Source of the DNA: Elusimicrobiota bacterium
GTDB taxonomy: Bacteria > Elusimicrobiota > Elusimicrobia > Elusimicrobiales > UBA9959
Reading direction: 5' to 3'
DNA length: 64,000 nucleotides
Assembly: GCA_026388155.1 (NCBI GenBank)
Contig: JAPLKI010000025.1
Coordinates: 124,001 to 188,000, forward strand
How positions within the stretch are numbered: the stretch's first letter is position 1; every line of letters starts with the position of its first letter. Under the pieces are notes generated by a model that was given only the letters and a program-made list of their open reading frames with translations, was not told the DNA's origin and ran no database searches. Below are positions 49,352 through 58,181 of the stretch, one piece after another. A program made the translations under genes and the position numbers.

Positions 49352-51106
49352 TCACAGTTTAAACTTCGGGAATTTCATTTTGCCCGGAACAAGGTTTTTC
49401 AGCAGCCCGTCCCCCATGCCGGAAATCTTGGATTCCGCGTCTTTTAGCTTGCCGCCCAGCTCGGCCTGTTTCTCCGAAGCCAGTCCGTCCAGCTTGGCGC
49501 GATAAGGCTTTAACGCCTCGTCAATTTTTTTCTGCGCCTCCTCCCGGGCATTCTTTATTTCGGCGCCCATAGCGCCGCTGAAGGCTTTTGAGAGGGCATT
49601 GGCCAGATCCGTGCTTACTGAAAGCTTCGGGGACTTTACCGTTCCCGCTATGGCGGTCTCAATAAGGGCCGAGGAGAGCCCGGAGAAAGAAGCTTCCACC
49701 GCGGACCTTAGAGGCGCTTTAATATTGTCCGCCTTGGGCTTAAACGTTGCGCCGGTCAGCCGCACGAAGGCCTTGCCGTCCAGGTTTTCCCCTTCGGTTT
49801 TCAATGTCCCTTCAAAAGCCCCGCTCGCGCCCGTTATATCCACCATAAAAGACGACGGGGAACCGAACTGCAGCTGTTTTACCGGTATGCCGGAGATTAA
49901 CAGCGCGGAGTCCGTCTTGATCTCTTGACCGGACGTGTCCACCGAGCATTTGAAGTCCAGCCTGCGCGCGCCTTTAGCGCCTTTTATTAAGGCGGTCATG
50001 GGCTTGCCGTAAACCTTGGGCTGCGTAGTCAGGCCGTCTATTTCCCCTTTATACTCAAGCGGGTCTTCCGCACCCAGCTCTCCGGAAACGGACATTCTGC
50101 GCACCAGGAAACTGGGGTAGCTCTCGGCCTTGGGAAAATGCACCACGCGGCCGCGGCGGGCTTCGTTCTTTTGCACGCCTTTGGAATCGGACGGTATGTA
50201 CTTGCGCGCCAGGCTTATCCACTTCATGCCGGCCGCGGTTTTTTCCGCTAGCATGGGCCCCGCCAGCATGCGCGCTATGGACTGCGTGTCCATGGACGGC
50301 AGTTTCATTTTAGACATTACAGCCGCCAGATCTTTCTTGCGGGCCTCGTCCACGGCCTTGAAGGAATCTTTAGCTTTAGCGAGCGCCGCCTCGGCCTCCT
50401 GTTTGTCTTTTTTGAAGTCCGCGGTGAGCTTTTTTACTTCCTTGGCTATGTCGGCGTAATCTTTGGCCTGTTTGGCGAAATTGCCCTCGCCTTTTGCTTT
50501 CTCGTAGCGGGCTTTCAGCGCGTCCAGACCGTCCTGGTATTTCTTCGTATCAACGCGCTCCGCAATGCTCCTGTAGTCTTTCTGGTAGCTTTCCTCAAGC
50601 TGTTTGGCCAGTTTCACGGATTCAAGCTCCGCCGGGTCTACCTTATAGCTTTTTACCGTGTCGGTCTTTACGTCTGCGGCGCGGTCCAGCGCAAAATTTT
50701 TGGACTCTTTTTTGAACCCCTCCACCAGCTCCGAAGGTTCTTCCTTAACAAAAGCGAGTTTCCCGGAGGTCTTTCTGGCCGTGCCGAAGCGCAGGCCTGA
50801 AAGCGAAGCGTTGTCCACAACCAGCTTCTTCTCCAGCAGCGGCGCGCCCATGGCCGAAAAGGACAAATCCGAGAATTCCACCAGGTTACGGTATTCGTCG
50901 TTGGAGTCCGCCACGACCAGGCCGGTCAGTTTCAGCGACGGATGCAGGAAAGTAGTATGAAGAGAGGCTATTTCAACCTTAGCTTTAGCGCCTTTTTCAA
51001 TACCCTTTATCATGCCCCATTTCAGCAGCGGGTCAAAGGCGAAGAAGAAAAAGGCCCAGATGAGCAGGAGCAGTACCAGGCGGGGAACTATATATGATTT
51101 ACGCAT
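49352..51106 (-). CDS. TIGR03545-like membrane-anchored protein with coiled coil
   Basis: 584 residues. One N-terminal membrane helix (about 8-27) starts an AsmA-type opening (Val-Glu-Ile-Ala-Ser-Leu-His...Leu-Thr-Gly-Leu). A long charged coiled-coil region (about 165-275) is followed by beta-rich parts and a second Lys/Glu/Ala-rich helix near the end. Pattern and size match TIGR03545, a conserved protein of unknown role found next to TIGR03546, as here. Likely periplasmic and related to lipid traffic. The upstream gene ends one base before this start. Confidence 0.75.
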   Translation of the reverse strand: MRKSYIVPRLVLLLLIWAFFFFAFDPLLKWGMIKGIEKGAKAKVEIASLHTTFLHPSLKLTGLVVADSNDEYRNLVEFSDLSFSAMGAPLLEKKLVVDNASLSGLRFGTARKTSGKLAFVKEEPSELVEGFKKESKNFALDRAADVKTDTVKSYKVDPAELESVKLAKQLEESYQKDYRSIAERVDTKKYQDGLDALKARYEKAKGEGNFAKQAKDYADIAKEVKKLTADFKKDKQEAEAALAKAKDSFKAVDEARKKDLAAVMSKMKLPSMDTQSIARMLAGPMLAEKTAAGMKWISLARKYIPSDSKGVQKNEARRGRVVHFPKAESYPSFLVRRMSVSGELGAEDPLEYKGEIDGLTTQPKVYGKPMTALIKGAKGARRLDFKCSVDTSGQEIKTDSALLISGIPVKQLQFGSPSSFMVDITGASGAFEGTLKTEGENLDGKAFVRLTGATFKPKADNIKAPLRSAVEASFSGLSSALIETAIAGTVKSPKLSVSTDLANALSKAFSGAMGAEIKNAREEAQKKIDEALKPYRAKLDGLASEKQAELGGKLKDAESKISGMGDGLLKNLVPGKMKFPKFKL

Positions 51107-51107
51107 A

Positions 51108-51620
51108 TTAAGTTCCCCCTTTGAAGTACCATTCCAGGAGCCACGAGGCTTTCAGCCATTTACCTGTTTTTGAATTCATCACGCGCTCGCGGAATTTTTC
51201 GTTATAGAAAACCCCGAAACGCTTCCCGGCAAAATACACCGGGACCAGCAGTATGGCCCCGAGCACGAGCCCTCCCGGCACCACGGTATTGTTGAAGCCG
51301 GTCCACGGAATTACCGGCATGTTGTAAAGTTTTGTCCACATAGGCCGCAGGGCCGAACTGGTAAGCAGGGCGTAACCGATGGGATCGCTGAGCCTGTCTA
51401 TCAACGGATTCGCCAGGCTTACCGCCAGCGCGGCGAGCAGGGCCATAGGGATATTTACGCGCGTGGCCATCAGCAGCACTATAAGCAGCTGAGCGGTGAG
51501 CGTGGTTTTGGGCATAAGCCCTATAAGAAAACCGAAGGCTATGCCGGCGCCTATCTGGCGCGGGTCGGTGTCGCTGGTAAGCCCCTGTATGAATTGGCGT
51601 ATCAATCCTATTGGGTTCAT
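51108..51620 (-). CDS. TIGR03546-like (DUF2062) membrane protein
   Basis: 170 residues from the ATG at 51620; codons upstream in frame run through intergenic repeats and are left out. Pattern Asp-Pro-Arg-Gln-Ile-Gly-Ala-Gly-Ile-Ala-Phe-Gly-Phe-Leu-Ile-Gly-Leu-Met-Pro is typical of DUF2062, with about four membrane segments. The pair with the TIGR03545-like gene is conserved; the role is unknown. No good ribosome site is seen, so the exact start is uncertain. Confidence 0.75.
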   Translation of the reverse strand: MNPIGLIRQFIQGLTSDTDPRQIGAGIAFGFLIGLMPKTTLTAQLLIVLLMATRVNIPMALLAALAVSLANPLIDRLSDPIGYALLTSSALRPMWTKLYNMPVIPWTGFNNTVVPGGLVLGAILLVPVYFAGKRFGVFYNEKFRERVMNSKTGKWLKASWLLEWYFKGGT

Positions 51621-51828
51621 TAGGAGTAATATATTAAAAGTAACGCGCCGGTTCAAGCCTGACGCGGCACAGCCGGGCGGTAAAGGCGTGGGAGCCGGCC
51701 AGTAGTCAGACGGGGCGGCTTTTAAATAGGTGACCCCGTTTGCGCGCCCTCTTAATACCCCGTGACACCCCGCCCGCTTCACCCGGGGCTTTAAGCTGTT
51801 GACACCCCGCGTTCCCCGGTGCGTTCTC

Positions 51829-51858
51829 TTGCCCCGCCACACATAATTTTGTTATAAA
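51829..51858 (+). promoter_or_regulatory. Possible promoter of the gcv operon
   Basis: TTGCCC and TATAAA are 18 bases apart, and an AGGAGG site with ATG follows at 51890. The sequence upstream has three TGACMCCCC words (51731, 51761, 51799), perhaps an operator. Confidence 0.4.
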
Positions 51859-51897
51859 AGAATATGCGCGGGAAACCAAAACCCGTCAGGAGGCAGT

Positions 51898-53010
51898 ATG
51901 GATATCACCGCGGACAAGTTAAAAAGAACAGCTTTAAATGAAACATGCCGCAAATACGGCGGCAAGATGGTGGATTTCCACGGCTGGGAGCTTCCTATAC
52001 AGTTTGAAGGTATAATTAAGGAACATAACGCGGTTAGAAATTCAGCGGGCATTTTTGATGTATCGCACATGGGCCAGGTTTTCGTCAGCGGCCCAGACAG
52101 CTTCAGGCTTTTGCAACGCACCAACGCCAACGACCTGCGCAAAGCCGTACCCGGCAAGGGAGTATATTCCCACCTTACCAACGAGCATGCCGGTTTAGTG
52201 GACGATATAATAGCTTTTTGCCTTTCTATTAACCGCTATCTGGTGATAGTTAACGCCACCACCTCCACAAAAGATTATAACTGGCTGAAATCACAGGCCA
52301 GAAAAATGAACGTGACCATTGAAAATAAAAGCGATGTTTATTCCATGGTGGCCGTACAGGGCCCGAATGTGCCGAAAATGTTTGAAACCTTCGCCCCCGA
52401 GGCCCTTGAACTGCCGCGCTTTGGTATCGTGGAAAAAAAGCTTTTCGGCCAGGATTGTTTTGTGAGCCGCACCGGCTACACCGGTGAGGACGGCTTTGAA
52501 ATTACCGCTCCCCACGCGGTGATAAGCCAGATCTGGGAACAAATGATGGAGCTTGGCAAGCCGTTCAATATAATTCCCTGCGGCCTTGGCGCGCGCGACA
52601 CTTTGCGTCTTGAAGCCGGTTATCTGCTTTACGGCCAGGATGTTGACGACGACCACAACACCTACGAAGCGAATTACGGCTGGGTGGTGTGCCTGGACAA
52701 GGGTGAATTTATAGGCCGCGCCGTGCTTGAACGACAGAAAAGAGAGGGCGTCACCCGCAAACTGACCGGCGTGGCTCTGACCGAGGGCGGCGTACCCAGG
52801 AACGGCTGCAAGGTTTTCAAGGACGGTAAGGAAATAGGCGAGTTGGCCAGCGCCACCTACTCCCCCACCCTCAAAAGAGGCATCGGCGTTGGCTACCTGA
52901 GCATCCCCGATCTGAAAAACGGCGAGCCGCTTGAAGTGGAAATTCACGGCCGGCGTGTTAAGGCCGAGGTTACGAAGACGCCTTTTCATAAAGGAACAGC
53001 GTTTAAGTAA
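51898..53010 (+). CDS. gcvT: Aminomethyltransferase (glycine cleavage T protein)
   Basis: 370 residues; AGGAGG precedes the ATG. It has the GcvT start (Lys-Tyr-Gly-Gly-Lys-Met-Val-Asp-Phe-His-Gly-Trp-Glu-Leu-Pro), Phe-Asp-Val-Ser-His-Met-Gly and Leu-Gly-Ala-Arg-Asp-Thr-Leu-Arg-Leu-Glu-Ala-Gly motifs for folate binding. It transfers the methylene group from the H-protein lipoyl arm to tetrahydrofolate and releases ammonia. First gene of the gcv operon. Confidence 0.95.
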   Translation: MDITADKLKRTALNETCRKYGGKMVDFHGWELPIQFEGIIKEHNAVRNSAGIFDVSHMGQVFVSGPDSFRLLQRTNANDLRKAVPGKGVYSHLTNEHAGLVDDIIAFCLSINRYLVIVNATTSTKDYNWLKSQARKMNVTIENKSDVYSMVAVQGPNVPKMFETFAPEALELPRFGIVEKKLFGQDCFVSRTGYTGEDGFEITAPHAVISQIWEQMMELGKPFNIIPCGLGARDTLRLEAGYLLYGQDVDDDHNTYEANYGWVVCLDKGEFIGRAVLERQKREGVTRKLTGVALTEGGVPRNGCKVFKDGKEIGELASATYSPTLKRGIGVGYLSIPDLKNGEPLEVEIHGRRVKAEVTKTPFHKGTAFK

Positions 53011-53098
53011 GTGGAGAGTTAGGAGTTGGGAGTTACGAGTTGGGAATTTTTGGGGTTTTTAACTCTAAAACTCCAAACTCGACACTCTAAACTTACAA
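53011..53098. repeat. Word-repeat gap: GAGTTGG type
   Basis: GAGAGTTAGGAGTTGGGAGTTACGAGTTGGG (words of about 8 bases) faces AACTCTAAAACTCCAAACTCGACACTCTAAAC, its approximate complement. It lies between gcvT and gcvH. Confidence 0.75.
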
Positions 53099-53123
53099 TT
53101 GATTCGTTATTAAGGAGATTAAA

Positions 53124-53513
53124 ATGCCCAAACCGGAAGAAGCCAGATACACAAAAACCCACGAATGGATAGCGCTTGAAGGCTCAGAAGCTACTGTTGG
53201 CGTTTCAGACCATGCCCAGCACGAAATGGGCGACGTGGTATTTGTGGAACTGCCTAAGATGAGCCAGAAACTTGAAAAAGATAAACCCTGCACAGTGGTG
53301 GAATCCGTGAAATCAGCTTTTGACATTTATGCCCCTGTATCCGGAGAAGTGTCCGCCCTTAACTCCGCGGTAACCGGCGAGCCGGCCATCATCAACCAGT
53401 CCCCCCTTGAAAAAGGCTGGCTGTTTAAAATGAAAATAAGCAACCCGGACGACTTCAAAACCCTGATGGACTGGACCGCTTACCAGGAATTCATAAAACA
53501 GAACGTGCATTAA
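53124..53513 (+). CDS. gcvH: Glycine cleavage H protein
   Basis: 129 residues. The lipoyl lysine is Lys63 in Val-Glu-Ser-Val-Lys-Ser-Ala. Usual length and barrel-sandwich fold. AAGGAG precedes the ATG. It shuttles the aminomethyl group between P, T and L proteins. Confidence 0.96.
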   Translation: MPKPEEARYTKTHEWIALEGSEATVGVSDHAQHEMGDVVFVELPKMSQKLEKDKPCTVVESVKSAFDIYAPVSGEVSALNSAVTGEPAIINQSPLEKGWLFKMKISNPDDFKTLMDWTAYQEFIKQNVH

Positions 53514-53608
53514 CAGCAGGGGCTAGGGGCTAGTGGTTAGGATAGAGGTCGCTAATACAAGGAACTCCTTCCCTAAACCCTGACCCCTAGCCCCTATGCC
53601 CTTTCGTT
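53514..53608. repeat. Word-repeat gap: GGGGCTAG type
   Basis: GGGGCTAGGGGCTAGTGGTTAGG faces CCCTAAACCCTGACCCCTAGCCCCTA. It lies between gcvH and gcvPA. Confidence 0.75.
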
Positions 53609-53624
53609 CCACAAGGAGTTCCCC

Positions 53625-54959
53625 ATGTTTATAGGCAACACCAAAAAAGACAGGGAGGAGATGCTTAAAATTATAGGAGTCAACTCCTTCAGCGATCTGG
53701 TAAAACAGGTGCCTGAAAAGTTCCTTTATCCCAAATTTAAATTGCCGGCTGACGGGATGGATGAAATGCAGGCCGCCGCCGCCATGAGGACTCTTGCGTC
53801 CAAAAACAAAATGCTTAAAAGTTTCGTGGGCGCCGGCGCTTATGCGCGCTACATACCGGCGGCCCTGAAGGCCCTGCTCTCGCGCGGAGAATTTCTTACC
53901 GCCTACACACCTTACCAGGCCGAGGCCAGCCAGGGGATACTGCAGACAATTTACGAATACCAAAGTTCCATGGCCGCGCTTTATGAGATGGATTACGGCA
54001 ATGCCTCAATGTATGACGGAGCAAGCGCCTTCGCCGAGGCCGTGCGGGCGGCAGTCAGAATTACCGGCAGAAAGAAAGTGCTTTACTCTTACGGAGTGAA
54101 TCCGCAGTACATAGCCACGCTAAAAACCTATTTCGGCGGCGGCGAAGATTACAAGTTCATACAGATCCCTCACAAGGACGGCTGCCTGGACCTTGCCGGG
54201 CTTGAGGGCCTGCTTGACCAGGAAACTGCCTGCGTAGCGGCACAGAGCCCCAACTTTTTCGGACTGGCTGAAGACTTCGGCAAAGTGTCGGAACTGGCCA
54301 AAGCTCAAGGCGCGCTTTTTGTGGCGGCGGCGGACCCCGTAAGCCTCGGGCTGTTCCGCACTCCGGGCGCGCAAGGGGCGGATTTCGCCGTGGGGGAGGG
54401 ACAGGGCCTCGGGCTTCCTTTAAGCTACGGCGGGCCTTACCTCGGCATTTTCACCTGCAAAAAGGAATATGTGCGCCAGATGCCCGGCAGAATATCCGGC
54501 CTTACAAAAGACAAAGACGGGAAAAGAGGCTTCGTGCTGACACTGCAGGCGCGCGAACAGCATATCCGCCGCGATAAGGCCGCCTCCAACATCTGCTCCA
54601 ACGAGGCTCTCTGCGCCCTTGGCGCCACTATTTACCTGGCGCTGCTCGGGCCGGAAGGGCTTAAAGAGCTGGCCCAGGCCAATTATGATGCCGCGCACGC
54701 CGCCGCCGAGCGGCTTTGCGCCATAAAAGGCATCAGCCTGAAATTTAAAGGGACATTTTTCAATGAATTCACGCTTGCGCTCCCCTGCGACGCAAGAAAG
54801 CTGCGCTCCCGGCTTATTGAGAAGGAAAACATAGACCCCGGTCTGCCGCTTAAAGATTTTTATCCCGAGCTCGGCGATACCCTGTTGGTATGCGCCACCG
54901 AAACAACAACAGAAGAGGATGTTTCGCGCCTTGAGAAAGCCGTAAGGGAAAGCATATGA
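53625..54959 (+). CDS. gcvPA: Glycine dehydrogenase subunit 1
   Basis: 444 residues. N-terminal half of the P protein, as a separate subunit. Phe-Ile-Gly-Asn-Thr, Tyr-Thr-Pro-Tyr-Gln-Ala-Glu-Ala-Ser-Gln-Gly, Asn-Ala-Ser-Met-Tyr-Asp-Gly-Ala and Glu-Gln-His-Ile-Arg-Arg are conserved. It lacks the PLP lysine, which is on subunit 2. Its stop overlaps the gcvPB start by four bases (ATGA). Confidence 0.95.
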   Translation: MFIGNTKKDREEMLKIIGVNSFSDLVKQVPEKFLYPKFKLPADGMDEMQAAAAMRTLASKNKMLKSFVGAGAYARYIPAALKALLSRGEFLTAYTPYQAEASQGILQTIYEYQSSMAALYEMDYGNASMYDGASAFAEAVRAAVRITGRKKVLYSYGVNPQYIATLKTYFGGGEDYKFIQIPHKDGCLDLAGLEGLLDQETACVAAQSPNFFGLAEDFGKVSELAKAQGALFVAAADPVSLGLFRTPGAQGADFAVGEGQGLGLPLSYGGPYLGIFTCKKEYVRQMPGRISGLTKDKDGKRGFVLTLQAREQHIRRDKAASNICSNEALCALGATIYLALLGPEGLKELAQANYDAAHAAAERLCAIKGISLKFKGTFFNEFTLALPCDARKLRSRLIEKENIDPGLPLKDFYPELGDTLLVCATETTTEEDVSRLEKAVRESI

Positions 54960-56410
54960 ACGACATAACGAAACTTGACAACAGGCTAAGCATAGAGAAG
55001 TCGGCGCCCGGCAGGCGAGCGCTTAAATTCAAAGGCCGCATTAAACACGGCGCCGCCCCCGTGCCGGAAACTTTAAGGCGCAAAACCGCGCCCAGGCTGC
55101 CGGAACTTTCAGAATTTGACGCCGTGCGCCATTTCACTCGGCTTTCAAAAATTAATTTTTCGGTGGACAGCCATTTTTATCCGCTCGGCTCCTGCACCAT
55201 GAAGTATAACCCAAGGGTCAACGAGGACATAGCGGCCCTTGACGGTTTTGCCGGCCTGCACCCGCTGGCCTCCGACGAGACGGCGCAGGGAACTCTTGAG
55301 TGCCTCTACGATCTGCAAAACCGCCTTTGCGAACTTTGCGGCATGGATGCCATAACACTGCAGCCCGCGGCCGGAGCGCACAGCGAATTTACCGGCCTTT
55401 TGGTAGCCCGGGCTTATTTCGCGCGCAAAGGCCAAAAAGACAGGGTTGAAATAATCGTGCCGGATTCAGCCCACGGCACCAACCCGGCCACCGCTTCCAT
55501 GCTCGGTTTTTCTCCCGTTAACATAAATTCAGGCCCCGACGGAAGGGTGGATCTGGAGGTTTTAAAACGGCATTTGGGCGCGAAAACTGCTGTGGTAATG
55601 CTCACTGTTCCCAACACCCTGGGCATTTTCGAGTCAAACATCGAGACCATAACCAAAATGGCCCATGAAGCCGGGGCGCTGGTTTACATGGACGGGGCTA
55701 ACTTTAACGCACTCATCGGCCTGGTAAAACCGGGAGAGCTTGGCGTTGATATAATGCACCTGAACATGCATAAAACCTTCTCAACGCCTCACGGCGGCGG
55801 CGGCCCCGGGGCCGGAGCCATAGCGGTAAAAAAATATTTAGACTCCTATCTGCCCGTGCCGGTAATAAAAAAAGAAGGAGGACGCTTCCTGGCGGATTTC
55901 AACCGGCCGCTTACAGTGGGCAGGGTAAAAGCCTTCTTCGGCAATACCGGCGTGCTTTTAAAGGCCTACGCATATATGCTTATGCATTCTTCGCGGGAAC
56001 TGGGTGAGATAGCTGAAAACGCCATCATCAACGCCAATTACGCCAAGGCCCTGCTGAAAGACTGTTTTCCCGCTCATTCCAAAGAACATTGTATGCACGA
56101 GTGCGTGCTTACCCCCGGGCCGGAAATGACGAAACAGGGGATAAAAACCCTTGACATCGCCAAGCGCCTGCTTGATTACGGTTTTCACGCGCCCACTGTG
56201 TATTTCCCGCTTATCGTGCACGAAGCTATAATGATCGAGCCCACCGAAACGGAAACCAGGGAAACTATAGACGAGTTTGCCTCGGCCATGAAGAAAATAA
56301 GCGCCGAAGCCGCGAGCGACCCGCAGAAAGTGAAAGACGCCCCCCACACCATGCCGGTAAAACGTCTTGATGAAGTGCAGGCCGCAAGACAGCCGAACCT
56401 GAGATGGTGA
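54956..56410 (+). CDS. gcvPB: Glycine dehydrogenase subunit 2
   Basis: 484 residues. Tyr-Pro-Leu-Gly-Ser-Cys-Thr-Met-Lys-Tyr-Asn-Pro, Pro-Ala-Ala-Gly-Ala-His-Ser-Glu and Ser-Ala-His-Gly-Thr-Asn-Pro-Ala bind PLP and glycine. The PLP lysine is Lys273 in Asn-Met-His-Lys-Thr-Phe, followed by a Gly-rich loop. It decarboxylates glycine and loads the remaining aminomethyl group onto GcvH. Confidence 0.96.
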   Translation: MNDITKLDNRLSIEKSAPGRRALKFKGRIKHGAAPVPETLRRKTAPRLPELSEFDAVRHFTRLSKINFSVDSHFYPLGSCTMKYNPRVNEDIAALDGFAGLHPLASDETAQGTLECLYDLQNRLCELCGMDAITLQPAAGAHSEFTGLLVARAYFARKGQKDRVEIIVPDSAHGTNPATASMLGFSPVNINSGPDGRVDLEVLKRHLGAKTAVVMLTVPNTLGIFESNIETITKMAHEAGALVYMDGANFNALIGLVKPGELGVDIMHLNMHKTFSTPHGGGGPGAGAIAVKKYLDSYLPVPVIKKEGGRFLADFNRPLTVGRVKAFFGNTGVLLKAYAYMLMHSSRELGEIAENAIINANYAKALLKDCFPAHSKEHCMHECVLTPGPEMTKQGIKTLDIAKRLLDYGFHAPTVYFPLIVHEAIMIEPTETETRETIDEFASAMKKISAEAASDPQKVKDAPHTMPVKRLDEVQAARQPNLRW

Positions 56411-56600
56411 ACAGCGCTAACAGCGCCATAAGCCGTAAGGGCGCCGCGCCCGCCATAAGCCGTAAGCTATAAGCCATACGCTATAAGGAAACTCCTTAAA
56501 AAGCATATGGCATACGGCTTAGGGCATGTGGCAATAGCCGTATCAAAAAACTTATGGCATAAGGCGTAAGGCCTACGGCAATAATGACATAAAGTACTAG
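56411..56600. repeat. Word-repeat gap: CATAAGCCGTAAG type
   Basis: About 190 bases of words CATAAGC, GTAAGC, CATACGC and their complements (GCATATGGC, GGCTTAGGG, GCCTACGGC) on both sides of GGAAACTCCTTAAAAAGC. It can fold into long, imperfect hairpins between gcvPB and lplA. Confidence 0.75.
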
Positions 56601-56607
56601 ATGTACT

Positions 56608-57309
56608 ATGATTAAAGGTCTCCTAATTGAAACTCCCCCGCTTGACGCTTATGAACAGATGGCGGCTGACGAAACACTTTGCGAAAACCTGCCGGCCGAA
56701 CATATCCTTCGTTTCTACAATTGGAAGGGCTCCGGCGTTACTTTCGGCTACTCCCAACGTCACAAGGCCGTGCTGGCCGCTATAACCGCCGGAGGCAAAT
56801 ACCCGCAAGCCCTGGTCAGACGGCCTACGGGCGGCGGCATAGTCATACATGAGTCGGATCTCACTTTTTCTTTTATTTTTCCCTCCCCGGGAGTATATTT
56901 TGAGCCCAATAAAACCTATGATCGCCTGCACAAGGCAATAAACTCAGCCTACGAAAAGGCCGGCATTGATTTTTCCCTGCTGCGGGAGAAAACAAAGAAT
57001 TACGCGGTTAACGACCCGCTGATGGATTGTTTTTCAACGCCGGTTAATATGGATATTTTGTATAATGGAAAAAAAGTTCTTGGCGGAGCTTTACGCAAAT
57101 TCGGCGGCAGAATGCTCTACCAAGCCTCTTTACAGGCGGAAGATGCACGGAGTAACGCGGGCTTTCATAAAAACGCCATTTTAAAAGCCCTTGGTTCCGA
57201 GTTCGGCCTTAACTGGCATGCCGCCGGAGCGGATGACAAAACACTTGACGGACTTAAAGCTTTGGCACGCTCAAAATACGCCGGCGCCGCCTGGAATGAA
57301 AGGATATAG
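56608..57309 (+). CDS. Lipoate ligase / octanoyltransferase (LplA/LipM type)
   Basis: 233 residues. Arg-Arg-Pro-Thr-Gly-Gly-Gly (71-77) is the lipoyl/octanoyl-binding motif. Cys141 in Asp-Cys-Phe fits the catalytic Cys of LipM-type transferases, and Lys156 in Gly-Lys-Lys-Val-Leu-Gly-Gly-Ala fits the ligase/transferase lysine. It loads octanoate or lipoate onto GcvH. The Cys favours transferase over ATP-using ligase. Its place after gcvPB fits maturation of the H protein. Confidence 0.85.
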   Translation: MIKGLLIETPPLDAYEQMAADETLCENLPAEHILRFYNWKGSGVTFGYSQRHKAVLAAITAGGKYPQALVRRPTGGGIVIHESDLTFSFIFPSPGVYFEPNKTYDRLHKAINSAYEKAGIDFSLLREKTKNYAVNDPLMDCFSTPVNMDILYNGKKVLGGALRKFGGRMLYQASLQAEDARSNAGFHKNAILKALGSEFGLNWHAAGADDKTLDGLKALARSKYAGAAWNERI

Positions 57310-57400
57310 GAACAGCGCCATAAGCCTGACGCCATAAGCCATAGGCTTTAAGGGACTCCTTAAAAGCTTATGGCCTATGACATACGGCAATGACGTATCA
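57310..57400. repeat. Word-repeat gap: CATAAGCC type
   Basis: GCCATAAGCCATAGGCTTTAAG faces CTTAAAAGCTTATGGCCTATGAC around GGGACTCCTT. Words match those at 56411-56600. Confidence 0.75.
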
Positions 57401-57413
57401 TGACGGAGGTCTT

Positions 57414-57644
57414 ATGATCGCATTCGTTTTATGCAAACTGGTTGCCGGACTTGAACAGAAGGCCGTGCAGCAGATAAAAAGCATCCGCGGCGTAAAGGAT
57501 GTTTACATGACCTTCGGCGGCTGGGACGCCATCCTGGTGACGGAATCGGACACTATAGACAAATTGAGCGGCTTAATTGTGCGTGAGGTGCGGGGCATCC
57601 ACGGCGTGCAGACCACGGAAACTCTGGTAACGACCAACCTTTAA
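57414..57644 (+). CDS. Stand-alone Lrp/AsnC ligand-binding (RAM) domain protein
   Basis: 76 residues from the ATG at 57414, which has GGAGG four bases upstream. Only the RAM domain of Lrp/AsnC regulators is present (Ile-Lys...Ile-Arg-Gly-Val-Lys-Asp-Val-Tyr-Met-Thr-Phe-Gly-Gly-Trp-Asp). No DNA-binding part. Such proteins form oligomers that bind amino acids. Next to glycine cleavage genes, an amino-acid-sensing role is a reasonable inference. Confidence 0.85.
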   Translation: MIAFVLCKLVAGLEQKAVQQIKSIRGVKDVYMTFGGWDAILVTESDTIDKLSGLIVREVRGIHGVQTTETLVTTNL

Positions 57645-57661
57645 AAGGGCGGCGTTACCAG

Positions 57662-57696
57662 CCCCGCACTTTGGCCCTGTCGGAAAAAGTGCGGGG
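57662..57696. terminator. Hairpin between the RAM gene and a response regulator
   Basis: CCCCGCACTTT and AAAGTGCGGGG form an 11-base stem; no T-run follows, so it may be a regulatory hairpin or a relative of the GCCCCGC inverted repeats. Confidence 0.4.
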
Positions 57697-57725
57697 TGTG
57701 ACAGGCGGTGGAGGCGAATCAAGAC

Positions 57726-58151
57726 ATGGAAAACACAAATTTTAAAGATCCGGGAGAACAACTGATACTGATAGTCGACGATGATGAATCGGTAAGGGAC
57801 CTGCTTGATTTTGTAGTGCGCAAGGAAGGATTTAGAGTGGAAAAAGCGGTTGATGGGGAAGAAGCCCTCGCTAAAGCAAAGGCGCTTCACCCGCAACTGA
57901 TACTTCTTGATCTGATGCTGCCAAAGTTCGGCGGTTTTGAAATCCTGCGCGAACTGCAGGGCGATGACACCTCTGATATTCCCATAGTGATAGTAACCGG
58001 CCGCTACACGGACCGCTCCACTTCGGAAATGATAAAACAGGAACCGAATGTGAAAGATTTTCTGGAAAAGCCGGTAAAGCCTCCGGTTCTTTCCTCCCTT
58101 CTGCACACGCTCCTTAAAACACGCCCCTCTGTAAAAAAACCGGGCGCTTAA
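57726..58151 (+). CDS. Stand-alone response regulator receiver
   Basis: 141 residues from the ATG at 57726; a GTG at 57708 is the alternative start. Asp18/Asp19 and Asp20, phosphorylation site Asp62, Thr91 and Lys115 are all present. No output domain. It acts through a partner; no kinase nearby. Confidence 0.9.
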   Translation: MENTNFKDPGEQLILIVDDDESVRDLLDFVVRKEGFRVEKAVDGEEALAKAKALHPQLILLDLMLPKFGGFEILRELQGDDTSDIPIVIVTGRYTDRSTSEMIKQEPNVKDFLEKPVKPPVLSSLLHTLLKTRPSVKKPGA

Positions 58152-58181
58152 TTCTTAAACCCATGCGCAAGTCTTCTTAAG

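Noticed and set aside
51621-51842. N-terminal extension of the DUF2062 protein
   Set aside because: Residues before the Met at 51620 are Arg/Gly/Pro-rich translated gap sequence; the family pattern begins after this Met.
51621-51897. Glycine riboswitch ahead of gcvT
   Set aside because: I looked for the conserved GGAGAG, GAAGG and CTGAGG-type blocks and found none; only a weak promoter and TGACMCCCC words.
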